Assembly: GCF_003730195.1 (NCBI RefSeq)
Contig: NZ_QWGG01000004.1
Span: 1 to 64,000 of the forward strand
Origin: Halosimplex salinum
GTDB lineage: Archaea > Halobacteriota > Halobacteria > Halobacteriales > Haloarculaceae
Direction: 5' to 3'
DNA length: 64,000 bases
Under the pieces are notes generated by a model. That model was not told the origin of the DNA and ran no database searches. It worked only from the letters and a program-made list of their open reading frames with translations. Each line of letters starts with the position of its first letter. The first letter of the stretch is position 1. A program made the position numbers and the translations under genes. Below, one piece after another: positions 42,638 to 50,674 of this stretch.

Positions 42638-42712
42638 AGCGGGATGGGATAGCCAGGAGATTCCGGCGGGCTCATAACCCGCAGATCGGTAGTTCAAATC
42701 TACCTCCCGCTA
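42638..42712 (+). tRNA. Initiator tRNA-Met (CAT)
   Basis: 75 nt beginning AGCGGGATGGGATAGCCAGG. The acceptor AGCGGGA pairs with TCCCGCT, the anticodon arm is GCGGG CTCATAA CCCGC with CAT, and the T-arm is GGTAG/CTACC around TTCAAAT. A1-T72 and the three G-C pairs in the anticodon stem are initiator features. No intron or encoded CCA. A TTAATTG stretch about 25 nt upstream is a plausible TATA element. Confidence 0.95.
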
Positions 42713-42774
42713 TTTTCGAAGAACCAACGCGAACGAGGAGCGAAGCGACGAGTGAGCCGGGTTCTTCGAAAATA
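42711..42774. repeat. Perfect 15-bp inverted repeat just after initiator tRNA
   Basis: TATTTTCGAAGAACC (42711-42725) is repeated in inverted form at 42760-42774, with a purine-rich GAACGAGGAGCGAAGCGACG-type loop. It starts on the last base pairs of the tRNA and could be a processing signal or a terminator. Similar purine-rich stretches recur nearby at 42810 and 42957. Confidence 0.65.
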
Positions 42775-42841
42775 CTCTGAGGAGATTTGAACGAGACCAG
42801 TCTCGCGCAGCGAACGCAGTGAGCGAGCACGTCTGGGCGTT

Positions 42842-42863
42842 GTTCAAATCTACCTCCCGCTAT
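42842..42863 (+). repeat. Duplicated 3' end of initiator tRNA (22 bp)
   Basis: The 22 nt at 42842-42863 are identical to 42692-42713, the T-arm and acceptor 3' strand of tRNA-iMet, exactly 150 nt away. Duplication of a tRNA 3' end is the typical footprint of an integrated or excised element. The copy also pairs with AGATTTGAAC at 42783-42792, making a larger hairpin. The gap 42864-43008 shows no other feature. Confidence 0.8.
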
Positions 42864-43008
42864 GATTTTGCCGTGAACTACACAGCGAGCACCGCATCGC
42901 GGAACCGAAGACTCGACAACTGCACTATCGGCTCGCGAGCTTCACCGAACTAGTGCGAACGAGGAGTGAACCGAGTCGGGCGGGGGTCGTGAGTCGTAGC
43001 GTCCGTTC

Positions 43009-43287
43009 TCAAGCGAGCGAGCAGAGTCGGATGACGCCGTCGCTGGTCACGACGACCTCGTATCCGAGGTACTCGAAGGAGAGGGTCTTCACGGAGGACC
43101 CCTCGGCGTCGCACAGCTGGTTGAGCAGGTCCGGGTCGATACGCTCCCGGATCGGCGGTAGCGATTCGGGCTCGGTGCCGAGTTCGTCGGCGATACTCGT
43201 CACGACGGTCGTTCCGAACTCGTCGGTAGACGAGGGTCGAGCGTCGATGACGACGTCGGTCAGGCAGTCGTCGTTCGGTCTGTTCAT
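43009..43287 (-). CDS. HalOD1 output-domain protein
   Basis: 92 residues from ATG 43287. It fits the haloarchaeal HalOD1 domain: TTVVTSIADELGTEPESLPP, then DLLNQL, and SFEYLGYEVVVTSDGVIRL at the C-terminus. HalOD1 is a small output domain often found alone or at the end of sensory and regulatory proteins; its ligand is unknown. The longer frame starting at 43809 is unlikely, since it reads through an AT-rich promoter-like region. Confidence 0.75.
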   Translation of the reverse strand: MNRPNDDCLTDVVIDARPSSTDEFGTTVVTSIADELGTEPESLPPIRERIDPDLLNQLCDAEGSSVKTLSFEYLGYEVVVTSDGVIRLCSLA

Positions 43288-43816
43288 GGGTGTGGTGGGT
43301 GGGTTCGCGTTACGCCGGCACGCGTGGGCCGCTCCGGGACGGCGTCGCCACTCGTCCTGGACAACGCTTTTGTCGTCGGAGGGAGAAGCACGACATGTCC
43401 TACCAAGCGTCCTTCTCCGCGCGTTCCAGTCTCTAGCAGTCGCTATACCACTGTCAGAGTTATTAGCTTTATTCTGTAAACATGACATCACACGTGATAG
43501 TAAACGGATAGTTGCGGCGCCGTCCCCCGGTTCGCCGAGATTGTAGGACACGTCTTCGATCTGTAATACGAACCCCTCCGGCGGGCGGCGTCGAACGCCC
43601 GAGACTCCGCCGAAACGGACCAGTCGCCGCCGACCAGGCCGATCGAGCACGGCGGTCGCTCCGGTTTCGGGATAGCGGTGACGAAGGCGATTCGCTCGCG
43701 CGCGGGAGACAGCAGCGCAGACAGATCGGATAGAGAACAGGAACGGCTGCGCGTGCGTCCGGTCGAGTACGGATATGCGGAGGGTTCTTACGGGAGGGCG
43801 AGCAGACACATCACGT
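43288..43816. other. Intergenic region between HalOD1 and htpX, no gene seen
   Basis: 529 nt without a convincing gene. It contains an AT-rich patch near 43455-43500 that could hold the HalOD1-side promoter or a regulatory site, and GTTCTTACG about 27 nt before the htpX ATG as a possible TATA element. Nothing else is supported. Confidence 0.4.
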
Positions 43817-44641
43817 ATGCGTCATCCAAGTCTCGTCGCGCGAATGGCGGTCGTCGGGTCGATCCTGTTCGCGCTGTACGCCGCCGCCGCGATGGTGGCG
43901 TACGCCGCGTTCGGGCTCCCGTACCCGATCATCATCGCCCTCAGCGTCCTCTTCGTGGGCGTCCAGTACAAGATCGGCAAGTGGGCCGCGCTCCGTAGCG
44001 TCGGGGCCGAAGACCTGTCGGAAGACCGGTTCCCGGAGATACACCGGCAGGTCGAGGCGCTGTCCGACGAGATGGGGATCGAGAAGCCGCGACTGATGAT
44101 CGCCCGGATGGGCGTGCCGAACGCCTTCGCCGTCGGGCGGAAAGGCGCCGGGACGGTCGTCGTCTCCGAGGAGTTGCTCCGGACGCTGAACGACGACGAG
44201 GTCGAGGGCGTGCTGGCACACGAGCTGGCACACATCGGCAATCGCGACGTGGTGATGATGGTGCTCGGCCAGGGAATCGCGTCTATCGTCGCCATCGTCG
44301 CCCAGTGGGTCGTCCTGCTGACGGGCGACAACGACATCGCCGACTTCTTCCTCGCACTCGTCGTCGGCCAGATCGTCCAGCTGTTCGTCATGCTGTTCGT
44401 GATGGCCATCTCGCGATATCGCGAGTACGTCGCAGACAGCGACGCAGCGGGGGCCATCGGCGGCGGCGAACCGCTCGCACGCGCGCTCGAAAAGATCAGC
44501 AGCGAGAACGAGCGCGCCCAGGAGTCAGCCATCGACCAGGAGGTCAGCGCGCTGTGTATCTTCGGCGATACGAGCGGCCTCGCGCGGCTGTTCGCCACGC
44601 ACCCGCCGATCGAGAAGCGCATCGAGCGCCTGCGGAACTGA
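43817..44641 (+). CDS. htpX: HtpX-like membrane zinc metalloprotease (M48)
   Basis: 274 residues. Two N-terminal membrane helices, the zinc motif HELAH (His135, Glu136, His139), two more helices, and the C-terminal ISRYREYVADSDAA segment with the third zinc ligand (Glu). HtpX degrades misfolded membrane proteins on the cytoplasmic side. The start at 43817 is preferred over a frame start 42 nt earlier. A short membrane protein gene follows after 10 nt, probably cotranscribed. Confidence 0.9.
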   Translation: MRHPSLVARMAVVGSILFALYAAAAMVAYAAFGLPYPIIIALSVLFVGVQYKIGKWAALRSVGAEDLSEDRFPEIHRQVEALSDEMGIEKPRLMIARMGVPNAFAVGRKGAGTVVVSEELLRTLNDDEVEGVLAHELAHIGNRDVVMMVLGQGIASIVAIVAQWVVLLTGDNDIADFFLALVVGQIVQLFVMLFVMAISRYREYVADSDAAGAIGGGEPLARALEKISSENERAQESAIDQEVSALCIFGDTSGLARLFATHPPIEKRIERLRN

Positions 44642-44651
44642 GTGAGTCGCC

Positions 44652-44894
44652 GTGATCGACTATCGTACCCTGCTCGCGGCGGTGCTCGGCATCGGTCTCG
44701 GCGCGGTCCTGCTCGCCGCACCGGAGTCTATCGTCCGCGCGCACACCGCGGGTCGGGTCCCCGGCGACCGCGGCGGAGAGTACGGCACCGAATCGGGCCT
44801 CGAGGACCGGACGCGGCGACTCGTCCAGGTCGTCGGCGTCGCGCTCGTGCTCGCCGGGCTCTACTTCGGCTGGACGGTCGCAGCGGCGCTGTGA
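44652..44894 (+). CDS. Small two-helix membrane protein
   Basis: 80 residues from GTG 44652. Two membrane helices (residues about 7-23 and 59-77) flank a charged loop with RVPGDRGGEYGTESG. It begins 10 nt after htpX on the same strand and may be a modulator or simply cotranscribed. No family is recognised. Confidence 0.6.
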   Translation: MIDYRTLLAAVLGIGLGAVLLAAPESIVRAHTAGRVPGDRGGEYGTESGLEDRTRRLVQVVGVALVLAGLYFGWTVAAAL

Positions 44895-44921
44895 GGCGAA
44901 CGAAACCGCGGAGAAGGCGGG

Positions 44922-45491
44922 CTATCCGTCGCCCTGTTCGTCGACGATGACGACGTCGCCGTCCTCGACGACGACGTTGATGAGCGTCTTGGCCTCGTAG
45001 CCGGCGTCGGCGAGTTTGTTCTGCCCGTCGTCTTTCTTGATGACGCAGACGATGTCGACGATGTCGGCGCCGATCTCGTCGAGCGCGCCGGTGATCCCCG
45101 AGAGCGTGCCGCCGGTCGAGAGCACGTCGTCGAGCACGAGCACGCGGTCGCCCTCGTACACGTCGTTGACGTACATCTCGGACTCGGAGTAGCCGGTGAC
45201 TTGCGAGAGCGCGACCTCGCCTTCGAGCCCGTACTGGCGCTTGCGGACGACGACGATGGGGATGTCGGTCATCAGCGAGACGGCGGTGGAGATGTGGATC
45301 CCCATCGCGGCGGGCGTGACGATCTTGTCGACGTTCTCCAGCTCCGCCTTGCGGATGATCTTGATGACGATCTCGCGGAGCAGTTCCGGCCGGAGCATCG
45401 GCACGCCGTCGCTGATCGGGTGGACGAAGTAGTGGTACCCCTCTTTCTCGACGATGGGGGCATCGAGCAGCGACTGCTTCAGACGATTCAT
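44922..45491 (-). CDS. hpt: Hypoxanthine/guanine phosphoribosyltransferase (archaeal Hpt)
   Basis: 189 residues from ATG 45491, the usual length of haloarchaeal Hpt. The PRPP-binding loop [13 protein letters not shown] and the base-binding region [19 protein letters not shown] are intact. The enzyme salvages purine bases with PRPP in the cytoplasm. A GCTTTTGG element 26-32 nt upstream supports the start and a leaderless mRNA. An upstream frame extension is rejected. Confidence 0.93.
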   Translation of the reverse strand: MNRLKQSLLDAPIVEKEGYHYFVHPISDGVPMLRPELLREIVIKIIRKAELENVDKIVTPAAMGIHISTAVSLMTDIPIVVVRKRQYGLEGEVALSQVTGYSESEMYVNDVYEGDRVLVLDDVLSTGGTLSGITGALDEIGADIVDIVCVIKKDDGQNKLADAGYEAKTLINVVVEDGDVVIVDEQGDG

Positions 45492-45539
45492 GCCCGGGGA
45501 ATGGAAACCAGGGGCCAAAAGCCTGACTAGCTTCGCCCG

Positions 45540-47495
45540 TCAGGCCGCCGCCAGCAGATCGGCGAGCCAGTCGACGGCAGGGAGCGCGTACGGGCCGTAC
45601 TGGAAGTAGACGAGTGCGGAGAGGGCGATCAGGTTCGTCCCGAGCGCGGCCGTGATCCCGCTGAGGACGGCCGTCAGACCGTCGAACCGGTCGTCGAGCG
45701 CGCTCGCGGTCGCGGTGACCCCGAACACGACGGCGACTGCGAGCCCGGCGACGGCGTGTAACTGGACTGCGCCACCGCGACCGACCGTCCAGACGGCGAC
45801 GACGACGAACAAGAGTTGCGCGCCGAGGAACACCCCCGCGAGGTAGCTCCACAGCGCCGCCCGTCCGCGGACTCCGAGCGTTCGGCGAACCCAGTCCTGC
45901 CGGACGAGCGCGTAGACGGCGAGGACGTACACCGGCAGGAGATACCGCACCGTCACCTGGGCGAACAGCGGCAGGCGTGGCATGTAGACGAGCACGAACA
46001 GGACGGCGACGAGCGCGACGAACGTATCGGTCGCGGCGGTCGGCGAGGAGCGGGCGGTTCGGACTGCACTGACGAACTGCTCTCGGAGCGGCGTTCGGGT
46101 GTCGCGGCGGACCGCGGCGGTCGCGCGGGTAGCCCCGGTGGCGAGTATCGCGACGACACCCGCGACGAGCGGGGCGGATTCGAGGACCGAGAGGTTGATC
46201 GCCTGGTCGTTGTCGTGACGGCCGATGTACTCGTCGTACCCCGCGCGGACGAACGTCTCGTAGAGCGATTCCGGGTCCGCGAAAACGGACCGAGCACCGG
46301 CGACGAACGGCTCGAAGAGCAGTGCCAGACGGTCGGCGACCGTCGCGAGGACACCGCCGAGCACGGGCGGGAGGACAGCCGTTCCTCCCGCTGTCCCGCC
46401 GGCGCCGTCGGTCCCGCCCGATCCACCGCCGAACGCGGAGCCGCCGGTCGCTTCGGCGGCCGGAGTCAGCATTCGGGGGGCTCGTAACGGGTCGCCGGAG
46501 ATGGCCGCGTTGGTCAGGAGGAACGGGAGGAGCGACGCGAGGAAGGCGCCACCGACGACCGCGAGCGTGCGGCGGTCGTTCGACGGAGCCGTCGGGACGT
46601 CGACCGCGACGAGCGCGACGAAGACGACGAACGCCTCGCCCGCGTGAATCCAGGTCCACAGGCCGACGAGCGCGTAGGCCAGTCCGCGGAACCCGGCCGT
46701 CGTGAGCAGCGAGTCGGTTCCCCCGTCCCGGTCCGCACGGCTCCGGTAGAACGCGTAGACGACCCCGAGGAGGAGCGCGGTGACGGTGACGTGGCGCTTC
46801 GGAATCGCGGCCCAGAACCCGACGGGTGTCGCTGCGACCGCCGTCGCGCCGGCGGCGACGCCGACGCGTCTGTCGTGCAGACGCGTTCCGAGTCGGTACA
46901 CGGTGGTCGCGACGAGCGCGGCCGCGAGCACCGTCCCGAGCTGGAGGGCCGCGACGGGGAGGAGTCGCGCGGCGACCGGTTCGGCGAGTGCGGCGTTGAG
47001 CGCGAACGCGCCGAGCGCGACGCCCGAACCGACGACCGCACACAGCGACGGTCGGCCGACGAGTCGCCCGACCTGCACGGCGAGCGAGAGGACGACGAGC
47101 GACCAGAGCGCCGCGAAGACGAGCCCGAGGTCGGCGACCGTCGTCACGCCACGGAGCGCCCAGAGCAACGGGAGGGCGGCCGCGACCTGCCCGTAGTTGC
47201 GACCGTAGTATCGCCCGTCGTGGACGACCATCCCCGGAGACTCGAGCGTGCCGTACACCGCTTCCTCGACGACCAGACTGCCGTCGGCGAGCGCGACCAG
47301 CGCGTTCGCGAGCGTGTAGCTGTCGCTGATGAAAAACCCGATCCGCCAGGTGAGCCCGATCGCCACGAGAGCGCCGAGAAAGACCGCGAGACCGAGTCGG
47401 TCTCCGACGACGACGCGACAGAGGAGCGTCCGAACGGCCCCGGCCCGGTGTCTCGCGGCGTCGAGGTCGATCCGCCACGCTCGCCCGGTGCTCAT
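45540..47495 (-). CDS. Polytopic membrane protein
   Basis: 651 residues with about 14 membrane helices, and a Gly/Ala-rich extracellular loop (GGSAFGGGSGGTDGAGG). The extracytoplasmic loop after helix 1 (TYTLANALVALADGS-like, here SDSYTLANALVALADGS) resembles polyprenyl-phosphate-dependent GT-C enzymes, but no clear DxD is seen, so a glycosyltransferase assignment is only suggestive. Its start overlaps the stop of the secreted protein gene by 4 nt, so the two form an operon. Confidence 0.7.
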   Translation of the reverse strand: MSTGRAWRIDLDAARHRAGAVRTLLCRVVVGDRLGLAVFLGALVAIGLTWRIGFFISDSYTLANALVALADGSLVVEEAVYGTLESPGMVVHDGRYYGRNYGQVAAALPLLWALRGVTTVADLGLVFAALWSLVVLSLAVQVGRLVGRPSLCAVVGSGVALGAFALNAALAEPVAARLLPVAALQLGTVLAAALVATTVYRLGTRLHDRRVGVAAGATAVAATPVGFWAAIPKRHVTVTALLLGVVYAFYRSRADRDGGTDSLLTTAGFRGLAYALVGLWTWIHAGEAFVVFVALVAVDVPTAPSNDRRTLAVVGGAFLASLLPFLLTNAAISGDPLRAPRMLTPAAEATGGSAFGGGSGGTDGAGGTAGGTAVLPPVLGGVLATVADRLALLFEPFVAGARSVFADPESLYETFVRAGYDEYIGRHDNDQAINLSVLESAPLVAGVVAILATGATRATAAVRRDTRTPLREQFVSAVRTARSSPTAATDTFVALVAVLFVLVYMPRLPLFAQVTVRYLLPVYVLAVYALVRQDWVRRTLGVRGRAALWSYLAGVFLGAQLLFVVVAVWTVGRGGAVQLHAVAGLAVAVVFGVTATASALDDRFDGLTAVLSGITAALGTNLIALSALVYFQYGPYALPAVDWLADLLAAA

Positions 47496-47980
47496 CGCAC
47501 CACCTCGACGGTGACTGGTTCCTCGTAGAGGACGGTCTTTCCGCTGCTGTCGCGCAGGACGATCGATATCGTCCCCTCGTACGCGTCGGCGGTCACCGTA
47601 TCGCTCCCGAGCGTGTCCGACTGGAGCGAGAGTTCGACCCAGCCGGAGGTCCCCTCGGAGAGGAAGTGCGTGGTCGACCGCGAGTAGCCGAAGGCCGGGA
47701 TATCGACGCCGTAGGCGACGGTCGGTTTCCCGGAGAGCGACGCGAGTCGGATCTTCGCGTCGGGGACTGTGAGGTAGTACGACTCCGACTGGTAGCCGCG
47801 TTCGAGCGTCACGGAGTCCGGCGCGTCGATTCGGTCGACGGTGGCGTTGCCCTCCCCGAGGCCGCTCGTGTCGTATCGCGGGGTCGTCAGATCGACGAAG
47901 CCCACGGCCGGGCCGGAGACGAGGGTAACGGCGAGGATCACCGCCGCAGTGCCGTAGACGAGCACCCTGGCCCGATTCAT
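47492..47980 (-). CDS. Secreted or membrane-anchored hypothetical protein
   Basis: 162 residues. An N-terminal signal or anchor helix (VLVYGTAAVILAVTLVSG) precedes a beta-rich domain with PDSVTLERGYQSESYYL and WVELSLQSDTL, resembling an Ig-like fold. The stop overlaps the start of the polytopic protein gene. It likely faces the cell exterior and may work with that membrane protein. No family is recognised. Confidence 0.65.
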   Translation of the reverse strand: MNRARVLVYGTAAVILAVTLVSGPAVGFVDLTTPRYDTSGLGEGNATVDRIDAPDSVTLERGYQSESYYLTVPDAKIRLASLSGKPTVAYGVDIPAFGYSRSTTHFLSEGTSGWVELSLQSDTLGSDTVTADAYEGTISIVLRDSSGKTVLYEEPVTVEVVR

Positions 47981-48066
47981 TGACGAATCACCGCCCCCGA
48001 CCGGGATAAAGCCGTTGGCCGCGGCTGGCGGATCGTCGAAACGGAAAACCGCAGAGAACCGAGGTT

Positions 48067-48639
48067 TCAGGCGTCGGGGCCGGCCTGCTCGTTGAGCGTC
48101 GAGGAGGTGTCGCCCTCCTGGGACTGGTAGACGACGCTGATCTCGTAGTCGGAGGCGACGTAAACACCGGCACGGTCACCGGAGACTAGCTTGCTGTCGT
48201 CACCGCTCGCGGTGCCGTTCCAGACGCCACTGTCGATGTGGTGAATCTGGCTACCACCTTCGTTGATGATGTAGTCCTCTAATATGTCAGAGGCTCCCGG
48301 CGGAGTGCAGAGGTTCCCATCAGAGGCTGAACAGTGTGTTCCACTCGCATTGAATCCGGTTCCACGAACGTACACTTCGTCTTCCGAAATGGATTCGCCG
48401 CCGTTGTGCGAGACTTTGACGACTCCCCAATTGTCCATTCCGCTACCGCTGTTTTCATCGATCTCTGTGTAGTCCATGCCGATCGTCGCTGTCGGTGCGC
48501 CCTGACTCGTCTGATTCCCCAGACCGAGGACGAACGAGGCGATGACGGCGGCCAGGATGACCGTGATGGCGACCATCAGGATCACGCCGATGACCGGCGA
48601 CACCGCGTCGTCGTCGTCGAGTAGTTGTTTGAGTTGCAT
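48067..48639 (-). CDS. Archaeal type IV pilin
   Basis: 190 residues from ATG 48639. The N-terminus has the class III signal: charged LKQLLDDDD, then AVSPVIGVILMVAITVILAA, the conserved hydrophobic helix of haloarchaeal PilA-like pilins. Cleavage by the prepilin peptidase (PibD) is expected just before AVSPVIG. The mature part is an Ig-like domain with a CSASDGNLCTPPG pair that could form a disulfide, and Asn-X-Thr/Ser sites. The hydrophobic helix is nearly identical to the other pilin at 49768. A later or earlier start is excluded by the signal. Confidence 0.88.
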   Translation of the reverse strand: MQLKQLLDDDDAVSPVIGVILMVAITVILAAVIASFVLGLGNQTSQGAPTATIGMDYTEIDENSGSGMDNWGVVKVSHNGGESISEDEVYVRGTGFNASGTHCSASDGNLCTPPGASDILEDYIINEGGSQIHHIDSGVWNGTASGDDSKLVSGDRAGVYVASDYEISVVYQSQEGDTSSTLNEQAGPDA

Positions 48640-48903
48640 CGTTGTGTGTGCCACATCCCGGTCCTGTCGGAGAGTCGACCGCGCCCGAGAGCCGGGAATG
48701 CTATCAGCACAACTCACAGTATCGATACTTAACCCCGACCACCGTTCACTGGCGAGAACGCGGTCAAACCAGTCTTGAGAGAGTTATCTCCGAATATCAG
48801 GACGGAAAATTGGAGTCAGTGGCGGGTTGAGACGGGGGGCGAGAGTGGAACTGTCGGACAGAGGACAGTCGAAGTCAGTTCGCAGTGTCCGGGCGGCGTG
48901 GCC

Positions 48904-49482
48904 TCAGCGGTCGAACTCGTCCGGGACGTACTCGTCGTCGCCGAGTTGCATGTCCGCGCCGCAGTACGTGTGGTAGGCGGCCGAGACGGTGAACGCGGCG
49001 GCGATGACGGTCGCCCACTCCAGCGGGGTGAGGATCGTGAGCGGGAAGAGGCCGGTCCAGAGTCCAGCGACGACCGCGCAGCTGATCGACCCGAGCGAGA
49101 GGTAGAACTCCCGCCACGGGAACTCCGAGCCGGGAACGATCTCGAGGTAGACGGTCATCTCCTCCGTGTACGGGGTGCGCGCGACGAGGTTCTCGTCGCA
49201 GTCGTACTCCACGATGCCTGCCTCCTCCATCCGACCGAGGTGGGTCTGCTGGAGCGTCGTGTAGACGCGTTTCTTCTGCTCGTTCGTGACCTCCTCTACC
49301 GGCGTCTGGTACTCCCAGGCGGCGACCTGCGTGGCGAGGTCGCTCAACGCGACCGGTTCCTCGTATCGCTTGAGATACTCGAGGACGTATCGACGCCGCT
49401 GGTTCTGCAGGACGTCGAATATCTCGCCCTTGGACAGTTCGCCGTCCCCCCGTGCCGGAAGCCGTCTCGTCTCGTTACTCAT
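48904..49482 (-). CDS. DUF7344-like winged-helix membrane protein
   Basis: 192 residues. The N-terminal 110 residues form a haloarchaeal winged helix: FDVLQNQRRRYVLEYLKRY, TPVEEVTNEQKKRVYTTLQQ and HLGRMEEAGIVEYD. Two membrane helices near 130-175 follow, so it is a membrane-bound regulator. It sits between two pilin genes on the same strand, which suggests a regulatory link to pilus production. The family name is from memory. Fits a sensor for envelope state. Confidence 0.75.
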   Translation of the reverse strand: MSNETRRLPARGDGELSKGEIFDVLQNQRRRYVLEYLKRYEEPVALSDLATQVAAWEYQTPVEEVTNEQKKRVYTTLQQTHLGRMEEAGIVEYDCDENLVARTPYTEEMTVYLEIVPGSEFPWREFYLSLGSISCAVVAGLWTGLFPLTILTPLEWATVIAAAFTVSAAYHTYCGADMQLGDDEYVPDEFDR

Positions 49483-49767
49483 GATGTCTGACTCCGTCTC
49501 GCGACCAACGACTCGGCCGCCCTGTTCGCGTGATGATGTGTGTTAGACTGGGCATCCGCTAAGACTGTTTCGGAGCAGTTGTCACGTTCCGATGTGTCGT
49601 ATGCGGTTCGTGACGACTAACTGAACAGAATCGCTGGACAAGTCAATGACTATCACGTTCGATAGTAGTGTCCGCACCCTCAGTATCAAAGATGAATCGA
49701 TTCCGTTCAGCGACCGGGTGTCGGCCTGTGCGCGAACCCGGAGCGTCGGTGCCGAATGGTCACCCGC

Positions 49768-50238
49768 TCAGGCCGTCGGGCCAGTCCACTCTTTCAGGGT
49801 GGAGGAGCTCTCGCCGGTCGCGTCCTGCCAAACGAGGCTCGCTTCGGCGTCGGAGTCGACGTTGTTGACGGTCGCTTGCATACCGGCCTGGATTTCGGAG
49901 GTTGCGCCGGCCGGGTTGTTGTACGTGTCCCACGTCTGCCCGAAGCTGGCGTCGGTCCCACCGCTCACGGTCCCGTCGGAGCCACGAACGTAGAGATTCT
50001 GCGCCTGGATCGTCTCGCCGCCGTTGTGCGTGATCTTCAGATCTGCTTCTTCCCCTGCAGCACCGTTCCACTCGAAGCTGAAGGACGCCTGCGGAGACGT
50101 GTTGCTGACCTGGTCGCCGAGTCCGAGGACGAACGTCGCGATGACTGCCGCCAGAATGACGGTGATAGCGACCATCAGGATGACCCCGATGACCGGCGAC
50201 ACCGCGTCGTCGTCCGTGAACAGTTGATTGAGTTGCAT
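49768..50238 (-). CDS. Archaeal type IV pilin
   Basis: 156 residues. It begins QLNQLFTDDDAVSPVIGVI with the same class III signal and helix as the pilin at 48067-48639, and ends in a similar STLKEWTGPTA tail. The middle differs and lacks cysteines. The two are paralogs, probably alternative or minor pilins of a type IV pilus. A CTTATGTA element upstream (about 50350) may belong to its promoter. Confidence 0.88.
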   Translation of the reverse strand: MQLNQLFTDDDAVSPVIGVILMVAITVILAAVIATFVLGLGDQVSNTSPQASFSFEWNGAAGEEADLKITHNGGETIQAQNLYVRGSDGTVSGGTDASFGQTWDTYNNPAGATSEIQAGMQATVNNVDSDAEASLVWQDATGESSSTLKEWTGPTA

Positions 50239-50674
50239 TGTTTGTCGTCACGCCCGATGCGCGGGGCCGGGCCCCTTTCTCGCCGCCGGACCGCGTCTGC
50301 GGTCCGACCCGACGGCGGTCGGTGCGTGTCACCCGTCACTCTCCCAGCGCGCTACATAAGGGTCACTACCGTATTATCAAAATCGTAAATTCAAGGCCCG
50401 GCTGAATCGTATCAAAATTGATTTTCAGACGTATCGGCGGGCTTGAACGGAGCGTTACGAGCCGGCGAGACAGCCCTCGGTGCGACGGAGAGCCGCCGTT
50501 CGGGCGTGGCAGTCGAGTCCGGTGACCGGTTCGAGGACGAACCGTCCGCTTCGACGGACTTCAGTTGACGGACCGCTCGTAGAGACGGGGCCTGAGTGAC
50601 GGATCGGGCGACGAGATGGGTTCCCGTGACCGAAGTTGGGAAGCATTAAGTCGCGTCTGACTACAAAGACGGGT
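50239..50674. promoter_or_regulatory. Divergent control region between pilin and mrp operons
   Basis: 436 nt without a supported gene. An AT-rich block at about 50360-50425 contains several TATA-like stretches and probably holds the pilin promoter. On the plus strand CATTAAGTC (50644-50652) lies 23-31 nt before the mrpA GTG, fitting a leaderless start of the antiporter operon. Confidence 0.5.

Noticed and set aside
44728-47478. 916-residue minus-strand Arg-rich ORF
   Set aside because: Overlaps hpt and the polytopic membrane gene in another frame; no recognisable domain.
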